From assembly GCF_035920345.1 (NCBI RefSeq), contig NZ_CP109149.1:4960001-5024000 (forward strand): DNA of 64,000 nt, in the 5' to 3' direction. Position 1 is the stretch's first letter; each line of letters starts with the position of its first letter. The DNA comes from Nocardia vinacea. Its GTDB lineage: Bacteria > Actinomycetota > Actinomycetes > Mycobacteriales > Mycobacteriaceae. Below the pieces are notes generated by a model. It saw only the letters and a program-made list of their open reading frames with translations. It made no database searches and was not told the DNA's origin. Shown here piece by piece: positions 7,252 to 17,500 of this stretch. The position numbers and the translations under genes are program-made.

Positions 7252-8265
7252 TCACCGTTGGCAGAAAACCGCGGCCGCGGGTACGACGGCTGCCCAGGCG
7301 ACGAGCGCGACCATGTATACGAACAGTTTCGCCTGCGATCGGACGAGCGGCATGGCGTCCTCCAGCGGCTTGCCCCAGGTGCCGAATTGGGTCCGGGCCA
7401 GATAGCCGATAACGATCAACACCAGAACGGCGTACACGATCAGTGTCCAGGTGAATCCCACCATCGCGACGACGGAACCGGCGACGAGTGCGGCGCCGAC
7501 GGTGACCCGCGTCATGGACTCGAACAGCGAGGCGCGCAGACCCAGCGCCACCACCGATGTTCTGAATCCATGCTCGGTGTCTTCCGGAATATCCTCGGCA
7601 GTGTTGGCGACGAAGACCCCGGTGGTCGTCAGGCCGAGACCGAGAATTGCGATGAGAGCATGGATTTCGATCAGTCGGTCGTACAGCCGGAGCACGACGA
7701 TGCCGGGAAAGACCATGGTCATGATGTATGTCCAGGGGATCTGCCAGAATCCGGCGGCCTTGAAATGCCATGGCGGCAGCGAATATTCGAGGAGTAGCAG
7801 GGTTCCGACCGGGATGATCAGCAACAGGTCGTAATGCCCGGTCGCCACGGCGAGGTACACGGCCGCGACGCCGATGCCCGCGGTGGTGAGGTAGATCTGC
7901 CAGGCAACGAATCGCACGCCGAGATCTCGAACCATGCGGGAGAACTTGGATTTGTATTCGACGTCCACCCAGCGATCGGCCAGGCAATTGGCGACGTGCA
8001 ACAGTTGAATTGCGGCGGCCAGCATTACCGCGGCCACGATCATCGGCGCCGACCAGATCTCGGCTCCGGTGTGCGCGCTGAACAGGACATCGGCCACCAT
8101 GACCGCACCGGACATCGGCGCGATTTCGGGGCGGGTCAGCCACAGCGCATAGTTGATCTTCGTGCGCAGCGGCAGCGGACGCCCCTCCTCGCCGGGGCCC
8201 GCGGTGAAGATGCTGCGTAATTGTGCACGCAACGAGGCTTCCCCGCCGCTGACTGTGGTGGACAT
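7252..8265 (-). CDS. UbiA-family membrane prenyltransferase
   Basis: A 337-residue integral membrane protein with about eight to nine transmembrane helices. Both Asp-rich motifs of the UbiA superfamily are intact: 'NCLADRWVD' (NxxxDxxxD, about residue 93) and 'NTAEDIPED' (NxxxDxxxD, about residue 225). These bind Mg-diphosphate of an isoprenyl donor. The start ATG (8265) overlaps the upstream SDR stop (TGATG), so the two are coupled. Acceptors in the family are aromatic rings, sugars or lipids; here I infer the product of the upstream PKS/oxoamine-synthase steps. It is not obviously MenA or UbiA itself and is distant from quinone genes. Confidence 0.9.
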   Translation of the reverse strand: MSTTVSGGEASLRAQLRSIFTAGPGEEGRPLPLRTKINYALWLTRPEIAPMSGAVMVADVLFSAHTGAEIWSAPMIVAAVMLAAAIQLLHVANCLADRWVDVEYKSKFSRMVRDLGVRFVAWQIYLTTAGIGVAAVYLAVATGHYDLLLIIPVGTLLLLEYSLPPWHFKAAGFWQIPWTYIMTMVFPGIVVLRLYDRLIEIHALIAILGLGLTTTGVFVANTAEDIPEDTEHGFRTSVVALGLRASLFESMTRVTVGAALVAGSVVAMVGFTWTLIVYAVLVLIVIGYLARTQFGTWGKPLEDAMPLVRSQAKLFVYMVALVAWAAVVPAAAVFCQR

Positions 8266-9077
8266 CAGGTCTGCTCCTGCTGCGCATGTCGACGTGCTCG
8301 GGCAATACTGCGGCGAAAGAACGGCCGGGACAGGTCCTCCGGGAGATTGGCCCATCGCATGAAGAAGGTGGTCAGCGGATCCACCGTGATGTGATGGCGG
8401 CCGCGCTCCAGGCCGCGCACCGCCGCTTCGCCGACCTTCTCGGCGGGCATCGGCTTGATCGAACCGGTAATGGCTTTGGTCTCGGCCGGTTTGCGCAGGT
8501 TCTCCCTGGCCAGTCCAGGAGTGTCGGTGTCGGCCGGGTACAGCACGGACACCGTCACTCCGGCCGGCTCGACTTCGTAGCGCAGGCACAGCCCGAGCTG
8601 GCGGACGCTCGCCTTGGTCGGCCCGTAGCTCGAATATCCGGGGATGCCGAGGAAGGCCGCCGTCGAACTGGTCAGCAGGACACGCCCTTCGCCACGTTCG
8701 ACCATGCCGGGCAGTACACACCGAATGGCATTGACCGAGCCGAGATAGTTCGCATCGCTCTGGATGCCGAATTCATCGCTGTCGATATCGAGGAACAGTC
8801 CCGGCAGGGTGAGCCCCGCGCAGCAGGCGATCACCGCGCAGGCTCCGTTGCGTTCCTCCAGTTCCTTCATGGCGACCGCGAGCCCTGTGCGGTCGGTGAC
8901 ATCGGCGGTGCGCCAGTCGGCCCCGATCCGCTCGGCGGTGGCGCGCAGCGGCGCCTCCCGCCGAGCGACGACCGAGACGCGCGCGCCGCGCATGGCGAAC
9001 GCAGCGGCCACGGCAGCTCCGATGCCATCAGAGCCGCCGGTGACGATTACATGCTTATCCGTCCAGCGCACAGTCAT
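8265..9077 (-). CDS. SDR resembling 3-ketodihydrosphingosine reductase
   Basis: A 270-residue short-chain dehydrogenase. The cofactor motif is 'TGGSDGIG' (residues ~13-20) and the catalytic Ser-Tyr-Lys set is 'LLTSSTAAF' and 'YSSYGPTK'. After the active site it reads 'YPADTDTPG' then 'ENLRKPAET' and 'ITGS'. That is the hallmark of the KDSR/Tsc10 group (in the human enzyme YPPDTDTPG, EN.TKPLET), which reduces the ketone left by serine palmitoyltransferase. It begins two bases after the DUF1702 stop. With the SPT-like enzyme in the same operon, a ketone reduction on a sphingoid-like intermediate is the natural inference. Unlike eukaryotic KDSR I see no obvious N-terminal membrane anchor. Confidence 0.88.
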   Translation of the reverse strand: MTVRWTDKHVIVTGGSDGIGAAVAAAFAMRGARVSVVARREAPLRATAERIGADWRTADVTDRTGLAVAMKELEERNGACAVIACCAGLTLPGLFLDIDSDEFGIQSDANYLGSVNAIRCVLPGMVERGEGRVLLTSSTAAFLGIPGYSSYGPTKASVRQLGLCLRYEVEPAGVTVSVLYPADTDTPGLARENLRKPAETKAITGSIKPMPAEKVGEAAVRGLERGRHHITVDPLTTFFMRWANLPEDLSRPFFRRSIARARRHAQQEQT

Positions 9078-9079
9078 TT

Positions 9080-10045
9080 TCAGTTCCCGCCGGGTACGGC
9101 GAGCTCACCGAGACGGTCTCGCCAGGCGTGATAACTGGTGGCAGTGTCGTCCTCCGGTATGCCGGCGAACGCCTTATCGATCAAGGCCGCGGCCTCGTCG
9201 ATGGTGCGGCCGGTATAGGTGCGCACCGCGACCTCGGTATGCGGGGTGGCGCTGTCGGCCTGCTGCCGGATCTTCGCGACCATGGTCGATCCCGCCGCCA
9301 ACTGCTGGTGGAACTGCGGCACCAGGGATCGGATCGCTTCCAGGTCGGCGACTTCCACACCACCGGCGAAGGTAGTCGCGATGCCGATGCCGTTCCACAG
9401 GTCGGCATGCCTGCTCGGGTCGAACTCCGCGATCCGCGACGCGACACCGTCGACCGAGCCTCCGCCGATGAACCAGAGTGCGCGCCCGATGCCCTGATCA
9501 GCAGCACGTTTCAACGGTGCGGTATCCCCCATCCAGGACGGGTACCGCTCGTCGACGTGCTGGCGGTCGATGTATTTCTCGGTTCGGAAGAAGGCGTTGT
9601 AGAAGCCGTATCCGTCGATCGCGAGCCAGCGGTACACCGGATGCTTCGGAAAGACCTTCTTCCAAATCGGTTTCGGAATCTTGCCCATCGCAAGACCGAC
9701 GCCGACGTACATCGTCAGGTCGTGCTTGGCCGCCGGTCCGGTGAACAGGTCCGCGGCGCGATGACTGAACGGGGTAATCGAATCGACGGCGGCCAGACCC
9801 GTTGCGGCGCCCTCGAACGCGAAGCCCTGGTACTGCTCGGGCAGCTGCTGGATCTGCTCGATCAGCTCCGCGTTGTTCTTACTACATACGGCGATGTGGA
9901 TGCTGGTGGACAGGTGGGTGGCGACCCGCTCCAGTTCGGCGGCGGTCGCCGGACTCGGCGTCGCAAAGCCGGGCCGTTTCAGTGGTTCCTGCTCGATATT
10001 GGTGCCGAGCAGGGTGGAGCGAAGTGGTCCGATCAGTGATGGCAT
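9080..10045 (-). CDS. DUF1702 family protein
   Basis: A 321-residue protein beginning MPSLIGPLRSTLLGT. Typical DUF1702 features are 'RPGF', 'LPEQYQGFAFEGAA', 'GVGLAMGKIPKP', 'WLAIDGYGFYNAFF' and 'ALWFIGGG', plus the C-terminal 'SYHAWRDRL'. The family has no established activity but is conserved in enediyne gene clusters beside UnbU and UnbV homologues, as here. The start at ATG 10045 is chosen because homology begins there. It lies 40 bases after the UnbU-like gene and two bases before the SDR. It is predicted soluble. Confidence 0.88.
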   Translation of the reverse strand: MPSLIGPLRSTLLGTNIEQEPLKRPGFATPSPATAAELERVATHLSTSIHIAVCSKNNAELIEQIQQLPEQYQGFAFEGAATGLAAVDSITPFSHRAADLFTGPAAKHDLTMYVGVGLAMGKIPKPIWKKVFPKHPVYRWLAIDGYGFYNAFFRTEKYIDRQHVDERYPSWMGDTAPLKRAADQGIGRALWFIGGGSVDGVASRIAEFDPSRHADLWNGIGIATTFAGGVEVADLEAIRSLVPQFHQQLAAGSTMVAKIRQQADSATPHTEVAVRTYTGRTIDEAAALIDKAFAGIPEDDTATSYHAWRDRLGELAVPGGN

Positions 10046-10085
10046 ATGACCTCGATTCTGTTGCGGTGGTGTTGGTTCCGGGTTG

Positions 10086-11180
10086 TCAGGACCGAGCCGG
10101 TTCTTTCTCCGGGGCAACAGCCGCCGGTTCATCCGGCTCCGGTTCCGCCTCCTGGACGTCCACCACCACGACGGTCGCACGCTTGCCCAGCCACTCCCGA
10201 ATATTCCGGCTCCACCAGAACATTCCGCGACTCGCGCAGACGATCACCAGCGCGAAGAACAAGCCGAACGAGACGTGCAGGGCCATCAGCACGCCGTACA
10301 GCAGACCGACCGAGGCGCCGAAGATGATCTGATCGCGCTTGGCGAACGGTGTCGTCGCCGGGTCGGTGATCATGTAGTTGGTGTAGAGCACGAAGGCGAT
10401 ACCGGTCATCGGCAGCAGCGCGGCGATGATCGAGATGTTGCTGTCCAGTAGGCCGCGCACCACGGCCTGCAGTACGTATGCACCCAGCCAGGCCATGATC
10501 AGCGGTGTCTTCTTGGTCAGCTTGGCGTTGAGCATGGTGCCGGCGCCGAGCAGACCGAGCACGATCAGCGCGTCGGCCGGACCCGAGACGTTCTCGACGA
10601 AGTGATACGGACCGACCACGGCGATCGTCGGGAAGACCAGCAGCGCGACCACGATCCCGAAGTTCGACGGGTTCATGAAGTGCTTGACCTTGCCGTTGAC
10701 CTTGGCCCGCAGTACCCATTTCGTGCCGACCGCGACCGTGATGCCGAACATGATCGGCAGGAATTGGTCTGCCGCGTACATCAGGAAGTTGAAGGCCACA
10801 CCGGTGATATGCGCGGGCAGCAGGAACACGATCAGCCCGCGAAGTCCGTTGCCCCGGTAGCCCGCCGGGCGGCGATAGGCCCATGCCGCCAGCGTTTCCA
10901 GGATCATCTCTACCGCATACGCGGTGCCCGCACTGAGGATCGGCCACAGCCACGGCTGCTCGAATCCGAGCCACAGGAAGCCCAGAATATTGAAGAAGGT
11001 CAGCGAGGCCGCGAAGTTGCGCAGTGCGAGATAGCGCGGATCACGTCCTTCGATATTGACGCCCAACCACTTTCGCCGCCAGGCCTGCGCCGGTGTCGGC
11101 TCGGGCTCGGGCGCGGAGTCGTTGGTACTTTCGACGACGGCTGTTCCGTTCGAATGTGTGCCGTTTCCTTGAACACTCAC
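10086..11180 (-). CDS. UnbU-like / RnfD-type membrane protein
   Basis: A 364-residue polytopic membrane protein (about nine or ten helices) with a charged N-terminal extension rich in Glu/Pro and an acidic C-terminal tail. 'FMNPSNFGIVVAL' and 'NYMITDPATTP' resemble the NqrB/RnfD family, whose related Thr carries covalent FMN. Enediyne clusters encode close relatives called UnbU. The GTG start overlaps the UnbV-like stop (GTGA). A role in moving electrons or in lipid/redox chemistry at the membrane is only inference. No other Rnf subunits are nearby. Confidence 0.85.
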   Translation of the reverse strand: MSVQGNGTHSNGTAVVESTNDSAPEPEPTPAQAWRRKWLGVNIEGRDPRYLALRNFAASLTFFNILGFLWLGFEQPWLWPILSAGTAYAVEMILETLAAWAYRRPAGYRGNGLRGLIVFLLPAHITGVAFNFLMYAADQFLPIMFGITVAVGTKWVLRAKVNGKVKHFMNPSNFGIVVALLVFPTIAVVGPYHFVENVSGPADALIVLGLLGAGTMLNAKLTKKTPLIMAWLGAYVLQAVVRGLLDSNISIIAALLPMTGIAFVLYTNYMITDPATTPFAKRDQIIFGASVGLLYGVLMALHVSFGLFFALVIVCASRGMFWWSRNIREWLGKRATVVVVDVQEAEPEPDEPAAVAPEKEPARS

Positions 11181-13186
11181 TGGTGCACCTCCCGGGCATC
11201 GGAGTCGAGAACGAGGGTGTGTTGCCCCGGTTGCAGCTGCAGCTGCTGGGTGTGCACGGCGCCACGGTTATCGCGCCACGCGAGTTGTACCGACAGCGCG
11301 GTAGCGGAATCGATATCGCCGAGTCCGACGTGGATATCGGTGGACCGCTTACCCGCGTGCCCACTGCCGCCATCGACCTGTGCCACATGGGTTTTGCCGT
11401 CCGGCATCGTCACGGTGACTTCGGCACCGAGGGCCGGAGACCCGAGCACCGGCTTGCCTGCGACCGTTGTCTGTCCGGCGGCAGCGGTGGTTGGTGGGGT
11501 CAACAATCGCAGGCCGAGGTACTGCCCGGGATGCGGTGCGTCGTTGCGGTAGAAGACCGGCGCTTCCCACTGCCTGGCGACCGCGAAGCCGAGGTTGCCG
11601 GTTCCGGTCGAGTCACCGACCGCGATGCCGCGGGTGGGTGTCGCCGCGAAGGTGTCCAGGGCGGGCGAGATATTGGTGAACTCACCGCTGTCGTCCTGGG
11701 CGAAGAAACCGATCCGGTTATTGCCCGCCAGGTCGGATTCCTCGGTGAACTTCGGCCAGGCCCACGGGTACTTGCTGAAGTCGTCGTTCATCGTGGCCAT
11801 TTCCTGCACCTGCGGCCAGCGCGTGCTCGAACCCTTGAACATGCCGTTGGTCTGCACGATCTGCGGGCGGCCGCTGTTGTCGAAGTCGGCGACCTTGGTA
11901 TCCCAGCACCAGCCGTCCCAGGCGATGCCCTTCTCCACGGCCCGGTTCTTAAACGGGGCAATACCCGACTCCAGTTGCGCTGCAGCTTGTTTCGGATCAG
12001 CCGCGGTGTTGTAGAAGGCGAGGTTGGCTTCGACGATGCCCCACCGCTGCGCGATATTGCTGACGAACAGATCGGGCATGCCGTCACCGTCGAGATCGGC
12101 GAAGTCCGCGCCCATGCCCTTGAACGAATCATGGCCGAGCACAAAGGACTTCGGATCCGTCGGGCCGCGCTCACCTTCGGCAAGGCCGAAGCTGATGTGT
12201 CCCGGTGTCGACTTGTTCACGAACAGGCGATCCGGGCCCATATCGTTGGCGACATACAGCTCGGGTAGTTGGTCGCCGGTGAGGTCCTGGGTCGCCGATG
12301 CCAGCGTCCAGCCGTTCGCCTTCCCCTCCGGGAGCGCATCGACCACCTCGCGGTACATCGCGGTCGGCTCGGCGCCGCCGGTGCTCTGCTGGAAGGTGAG
12401 GATGCGGTCGGTCCCGGCATTGGTCGCTTTGGAGAACGATTCATTCAGGGTCAGGCTGTGCTGACCGTCCGGACCGATGAAATCGCTGTCCGGGAAATAG
12501 TTTCCGAGGTAGATGTCCGGGTTGCCGTCACCGTCGAAGTCGGCGACGGAGGCGGCCAGGGTGAACCAGCGCGCGCCCTGATAGCTGCCGTCTTTGGTCG
12601 CCGGTGGCTCCACCATTTCCACCGGCCGGAATGCCTTGTTGTCCAGATGCTTGGCGCCCGCGCGCGGCAGGTACAGGATCGGGGTGCGTCCGCCGTAGTA
12701 CACCATCAGACCGATGCGGCCCGAGTGGTCGAAATCGCCTGGGACACAGCCGGTCGGGGCCATCCGGTCGTCGGTCGGCAACGGGCCCGGGTCCAGTACG
12801 AACGGTGCGTAGCGGCTGGTGTCGCTGTCCGGCGTCGGTGTCACGATCACCGTGTCGGATCGGGAATCGACCAGGCACAGATCATCGGCGCGGCCGTTGC
12901 CGTCGATATCGTTGATCGCCGCCGCGGAGTTGACCGAGGACATCCAGGCGACGACGTGCTCGTACCGTGGCTCGATATGCCGGATCTTGTGCTCGGGCAA
13001 GCCGGGTGGCAGCGCGATCGGCATCTCGGTGAAATGGAACCGGCTCGCCAGCGGACTGTTCGGATCGGTCTCGACCGGGGCTATCATGGCCGAGTGGGCC
13101 GGTACGAACAGCACCGCCATCAGCGTCAGTGATGCCAACGGCACCAACGCTTTTCGCAACAGAGAAGAACTGACCGGCAATTTCAC
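11177..13186 (-). CDS. ASPIC/UnbV-type FG-GAP repeat protein, exported
   Basis: A 669-residue protein (GTG start) with an N-terminal signal or anchor segment at residues ~8-32 ('LRKALVPLASLTLMAVLFV'). At least six calcium-binding VCBS/FG-GAP loops follow ('DIDGNGRADD', 'DFDHSGRIG', 'DFDGDGNPD', 'DLTGDQLPE', 'DLDGDGMPD', 'DFDNSGRPQ'), then a C-terminal ASPIC/UnbV domain ('LGLRLLTPP...', 'VTVTMPDGKTHVAQVDGGSGH', 'VHVGLGD'-like end). It is probably a beta-propeller outside the membrane. It overlaps both neighbours by four bases. UnbV homologues occur in enediyne clusters and in unrelated lipid loci; no reaction is known. Confidence 0.9.
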   Translation of the reverse strand: MKLPVSSSLLRKALVPLASLTLMAVLFVPAHSAMIAPVETDPNSPLASRFHFTEMPIALPPGLPEHKIRHIEPRYEHVVAWMSSVNSAAAINDIDGNGRADDLCLVDSRSDTVIVTPTPDSDTSRYAPFVLDPGPLPTDDRMAPTGCVPGDFDHSGRIGLMVYYGGRTPILYLPRAGAKHLDNKAFRPVEMVEPPATKDGSYQGARWFTLAASVADFDGDGNPDIYLGNYFPDSDFIGPDGQHSLTLNESFSKATNAGTDRILTFQQSTGGAEPTAMYREVVDALPEGKANGWTLASATQDLTGDQLPELYVANDMGPDRLFVNKSTPGHISFGLAEGERGPTDPKSFVLGHDSFKGMGADFADLDGDGMPDLFVSNIAQRWGIVEANLAFYNTAADPKQAAAQLESGIAPFKNRAVEKGIAWDGWCWDTKVADFDNSGRPQIVQTNGMFKGSSTRWPQVQEMATMNDDFSKYPWAWPKFTEESDLAGNNRIGFFAQDDSGEFTNISPALDTFAATPTRGIAVGDSTGTGNLGFAVARQWEAPVFYRNDAPHPGQYLGLRLLTPPTTAAAGQTTVAGKPVLGSPALGAEVTVTMPDGKTHVAQVDGGSGHAGKRSTDIHVGLGDIDSATALSVQLAWRDNRGAVHTQQLQLQPGQHTLVLDSDAREVHQ

Positions 13187-14577
13187 GAGTGGTGACTCTC
13201 TTCCGTGGTGAGACCGTCGAACACCGACCGCAGGGTGTCCAACGCATGGTCGAGCTGCGCCTCGGTATGACGGCAGTTGATGAAGAACCGCAAGCGCGCC
13301 TCGCCCTCGGGGACCACCGGATGCCCGATGGCATTGGCCATCACATTGCGCTCCAGCAGTTCCATCGAGGCGCGCACCGCGGGTTCGTTCGCGCCGGTGA
13401 TGATCGGGGTGATCGGTGTGGCCTGGCCGTTGCCGATGTCGAAGCCGAGTTCGCGGGCCCGGCGGTGGAAGTACTCGGCGTTGTGCCGCAGTGCCGCGAC
13501 GCGTTGCGGCTCGTCGTGCAGCACAGCCAGACCCTCCAGTGCCGCCGCCGCCGCGGACGGCGCGGGTGAGGCCGTGTACATGCTCAGACCAGCGGCGGAG
13601 TATTTGAATCCTTCGACGAGCTCGCGATTGGCCGCCAGGTATCCGCCGACGCTGCCGAGCGCCTTCGACAGCGTGCCCATCCAGACATCGACGGCATCGC
13701 CGGGCAGATCGAACAGCTCACGCGCGCCGAGCCCGCGCTCGCCGAGGACACCGAACGAATGCGCCTCGTCGATCATGATCGAGCAGTCGTATTTCCTTGC
13801 CACCTCGATGATTTCGGGCAGCCGGACCACATCGCCGTCCATGCTGTACACACCCTCGATCAGCACGAGGGCCCGATCGAAGCTGCGCCGCGACATCGCC
13901 AGAATCGCGTCCAGCGATTCGGGATCGTTGTGCCGGAAGGTGACTCGTTTGCAGCCCGCCCATTCGGTGCCGGAGACGATGCTGTTGTGGATCAGCGAGT
14001 CGCAGACCGCGATATCGCGCTTCCCGAGCAGGAAGGCGACCGCCGCAGCATTGGTGAGGAAGCCGCTGGCCGTCACGATGGCGGCCTCGGTGTCGTAGAT
14101 TCGCGCGAGCTCGCGTTCCAACTCGCCGTAGAGCGGTAACTCTCCCGCGACCATCCGAACCGCGGCCGCGGACGTCCCGTACCGGCCGATCGCGGCAATG
14201 GCGGCGGCATGCACGCGCGGCTCGGCGGCCAGATCCAGATAGCCGAAACTGCTGAAGTTCAGCATGTCCCGGTCCGCGAAGCTGGTCACCGCCCCGCTGA
14301 TGCCGTCGTGCGGCAGATAGTAGGGATTGAGCACACCGGCCTCGCGCGTCCAGGCATCGAAGGCGGTGAATTTCTCGTTGGCCTCGAGCACACCCGGATG
14401 ATCGCGGAAGGAGGTCTGCAGGCTCGGGCCGCGAGCGGTCCGCACATCGGCCGCACCGCGTTCGGGTCCCGGCGCCGTCGCGGTGCCGGCACGATTGGTA
14501 CCGGCACCATTGCCCGCATCGTGCTTGGCCATCAGGGCACGGGCGAGCGCACGGGGATCGATGCTCTCAGTTGTCAT
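13183..14577 (-). CDS. Alpha-oxoamine synthase (serine palmitoyltransferase-like)
   Basis: A 464-residue PLP enzyme of fold type I. Enzymes of this family decarboxylatively condense an amino acid with an acyl thioester. The PLP lysine is Lys305 in 'GTLSKALGSVGGY'; the S-K pair and 'SVGGY' are closer to serine palmitoyltransferase than to biotin-pathway KAPA synthase (usually G-K). 'DEAHSFGVLG', 'LNFSSFGYLDLA' and the His of 'SLIHNSI' are also present. There is a ~60-residue Gly/Ala-rich N-terminal extension. It starts inside the PKS stop (ATGA) and the PKS lacks a thioesterase, so I infer that it releases the polyketide chain from the ACP as an alpha-amino ketone. The amino acid used is unknown. 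Confidence 0.92.
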   Translation of the reverse strand: MTTESIDPRALARALMAKHDAGNGAGTNRAGTATAPGPERGAADVRTARGPSLQTSFRDHPGVLEANEKFTAFDAWTREAGVLNPYYLPHDGISGAVTSFADRDMLNFSSFGYLDLAAEPRVHAAAIAAIGRYGTSAAAVRMVAGELPLYGELERELARIYDTEAAIVTASGFLTNAAAVAFLLGKRDIAVCDSLIHNSIVSGTEWAGCKRVTFRHNDPESLDAILAMSRRSFDRALVLIEGVYSMDGDVVRLPEIIEVARKYDCSIMIDEAHSFGVLGERGLGARELFDLPGDAVDVWMGTLSKALGSVGGYLAANRELVEGFKYSAAGLSMYTASPAPSAAAAALEGLAVLHDEPQRVAALRHNAEYFHRRARELGFDIGNGQATPITPIITGANEPAVRASMELLERNVMANAIGHPVVPEGEARLRFFINCRHTEAQLDHALDTLRSVFDGLTTEESHHS

Positions 14578-17500
14578 GCAGTAGTCCTCACGCTGCTGTC
14601 ATTGGCGGTACTTGCTTCTTCGTGCGCGATCTGAGCGGCGATCTTGACGCCGAGGCCCGCCAGCGAGAGTCCGGCCCCGATCGAGAGGACCGACATCTTG
14701 ACGCCGAGGCTTTTCACGACGCGTGCACCGAATTCCATGGCCATCAGCGAATCCAGCCCCAGCTCCATGGTCGGAGTCGCCAGATCCACGGTGTCCGCGT
14801 CGACGCCGAGTACGACCGCGAGTTGTTCGGCGAGCAGGCAGGCGACCACCTCGCCGCGGAATTCCGGGTCCAGCGCGAGGATTTCGGCGCGCAGTGCGCT
14901 CGTGCCCGCCGCGCCGCCGCCCGCGGCGGTGACCAGTTCGACGAAACGCGGCGCGCGCGCCGACGAGCGGTGCGCGAGTGCCCACTGCGCCCAGTCGATG
15001 TCGAGCAGGGCGAGCTGGGTGATGTCGAAACGCAGACATTCCCGCAGCAACAAGGTCGCGAAATCCATATCCAGCGAGCCGTATCCGGTCATCTCGGCAT
15101 AGCGGGACACCGCGCGGGAGTCGGCCATACCGCCGTCGCCGCGCATGAATCCCCAATCCACCGACAATGCGGGCTTGCCCTGTGCGCGCCGCGCCCAGGC
15201 GAGTGCGTCGAGCGCGGAATTGGCTGACGCATAACCCAATTGGGGTGAGAGCCCGGCGATGCCGCTGGCCGAGGAGTACAGCACGAACAGCTCGAGCTCG
15301 ACGCCCGCGGCAGTGGTGGCCCGATCGAGATTGGTCGCGCCGATCACCTTCGGATCGAAGATTTCGCGCAGCGATTCGGCAGTGACCTCGGGAATCTCGG
15401 TGTTGTTGACCACGCCCGCGGCATGGATGACACCGCGCAACGGCGCACCGCCGGCCTGGATGCGCGCGACGAGATCGGCGACCGCGTCGTAGTCGGCGAC
15501 ATCGACGCGCTCCTCGCGCACGTCGACACCCTCGTTCGCGAACCGCGCCAACTGTTCTCGCGCCGCATCGGTGGACGCGCCACTGCGACCGACGAGCACC
15601 AGGTGACGGACTCCGGCACGCACCAATTGACGTGCGGTGGCCAGACCGAAGGCCCCGAAGCCGCCGGTCACCAGATAGCTTGCGGCGGAATCGAATTCGA
15701 ATTCGCCCGGGATGTGGCGTACCGCCGGATGTGCTTCGCGCAGATCGAGCACGACCCGGCCGATCTGGGCGGAGCGCGCCACCGTTTCGAATGCCGAGGT
15801 CAGCTGGTCGAGTGCGAACGGTGTGTTCGGCAATGCGGTGTACTCGCCGTGGAACATCGCGTCCACCACGCGCCGGGCCGCCCGCCGGACCTGCGCGGGT
15901 CGCCGGGCCAGGATGCGGTCGATGTCGACGGCGAAGAATGCCAGATTCCGGTCGAAGGGACGCAGGTCGATGGTGCCCGAGCCGTAGATGTCGGCCTTGC
16001 CGATATCCACGATGCGGCCGAATTCGCCCGCGACCCGGAAGTTCTGCTGCAGGATCTCGCCGGGCGCGGAACTGTAGACGACATCGACGCCCGCACCGTC
16101 GGTCAAGCGCAGCACCTCGTCGACGAAGCCGATCGACCGGGAACCGAGCACCTCGTGTGCGCCGAGCGCCCGCACCTGGGCGCGCCGCTCCTCGGTACCG
16201 GCGGTGGCGATCACTCGCGCCCCCATTCGCAGTGCGACCTGAACGGCGGCCATGCCCATACCGCCCGCCGCGCCGTGGATCAGCACGGTTTCGCCCGGCT
16301 GCACCCGCGCCAGTTCGCCGAGCCCGATTTCGGCGGTGAACAGCGGCATTACCGAGGTGCAGTGCAGCGGATCGAAGGTACCGGGCGGGAAGATATCCAT
16401 CCGGGTGGTCGCGCCGGTGTCCGGCCGGATCGTCACGTAGCGCTGCACGATTCCCGGTGCCACGACCGAAATCTCGTCTCCCGGTGCGATATCGGTGATA
16501 TTGCTGCCGACCCGCGTCACGACGCCATAACCGTCCATGCCGATCTCGGTGCCGAAAAATGTTCCGTCCAGCTCTTTTTCGGTGAGCACACCCAGCACCT
16601 TGAGCGTGTCCTTGTAGTTCAGGCCGACCGCCTGCATTCGGATCTCGACCTCGTCCGGTCCCGGCGCGACCCGATCGCAAGTGCGCAGTGCGAGTTCCGG
16701 CAGCAGTCGCGAGCGTGGGATATCGAGCCGGAAGGACTGTTCGGGATCGGTGAGCGGCCGTGGCACATCCCATCCGGCCAGCCGGTCGGTGAGGGTCTGT
16801 CGCCAACGGATCGTCCAGCGCGCGCTCGCACGCAGCGCCACCTCGTCGATGGTGGTGTCGGTGTAGATCTGCTCGAGGATGTCAGCCGCCGCGGAGGCAG
16901 GTTCGGTATCCACCAGCCGCCACTGTCCGGCCGGAAGTTCGTTGAGCAGTTCCCTGCGCGCACCGGTCAGTACCGAATGCTCGAGCCGGGCGAACCGGTC
17001 GATCGGCAGGCACAACGCATGTTCGGTGACCACGACGGCGTGGACCACAAGGGGCAGCCCATCGGACAGCAGGGCCTTGATCGCCTGGGCGACCTGTGCG
17101 AGCCCGTACACATTGCGCATGCCGTCGAGTTCGGACCCGGCGACGGCAACGACCCGCAAGCGCTCGACCTCGGGCCGGGAATGCGCGGTACGCAGCAGGT
17201 CGAGCAACTGTTCGCTGTCGGCCGCCGAGGCATGCTCGCCCACCGTCACCACCTCGGCCCGGATCCGCACATTGGCGATTTCCTTGGCCCGCTGGGAGAT
17301 TTCCGCGCCGAGGTTGACGACGAGCAGGAACTCCTCGTCACCGGGCAGGTCTTGCATCGCCGGTTCCGCGGAGTCCGTCACGATCTCCCACACCGGCTCG
17401 TAGAACAGCCCGTCGAGTTGCTCGGAGAGCGCCGACTGCGGTGTGAGAGCGCGGAACTGCACCCCCGACATGGTCAGTGCGACGTCGCCGCTCGCGGACG

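Noticed and set aside
13277..14098. Plus-strand frame of 273 codons opposite the oxoamine synthase
   Set aside because: Ser/Arg-rich and antisense to a PLP enzyme with all motifs intact.
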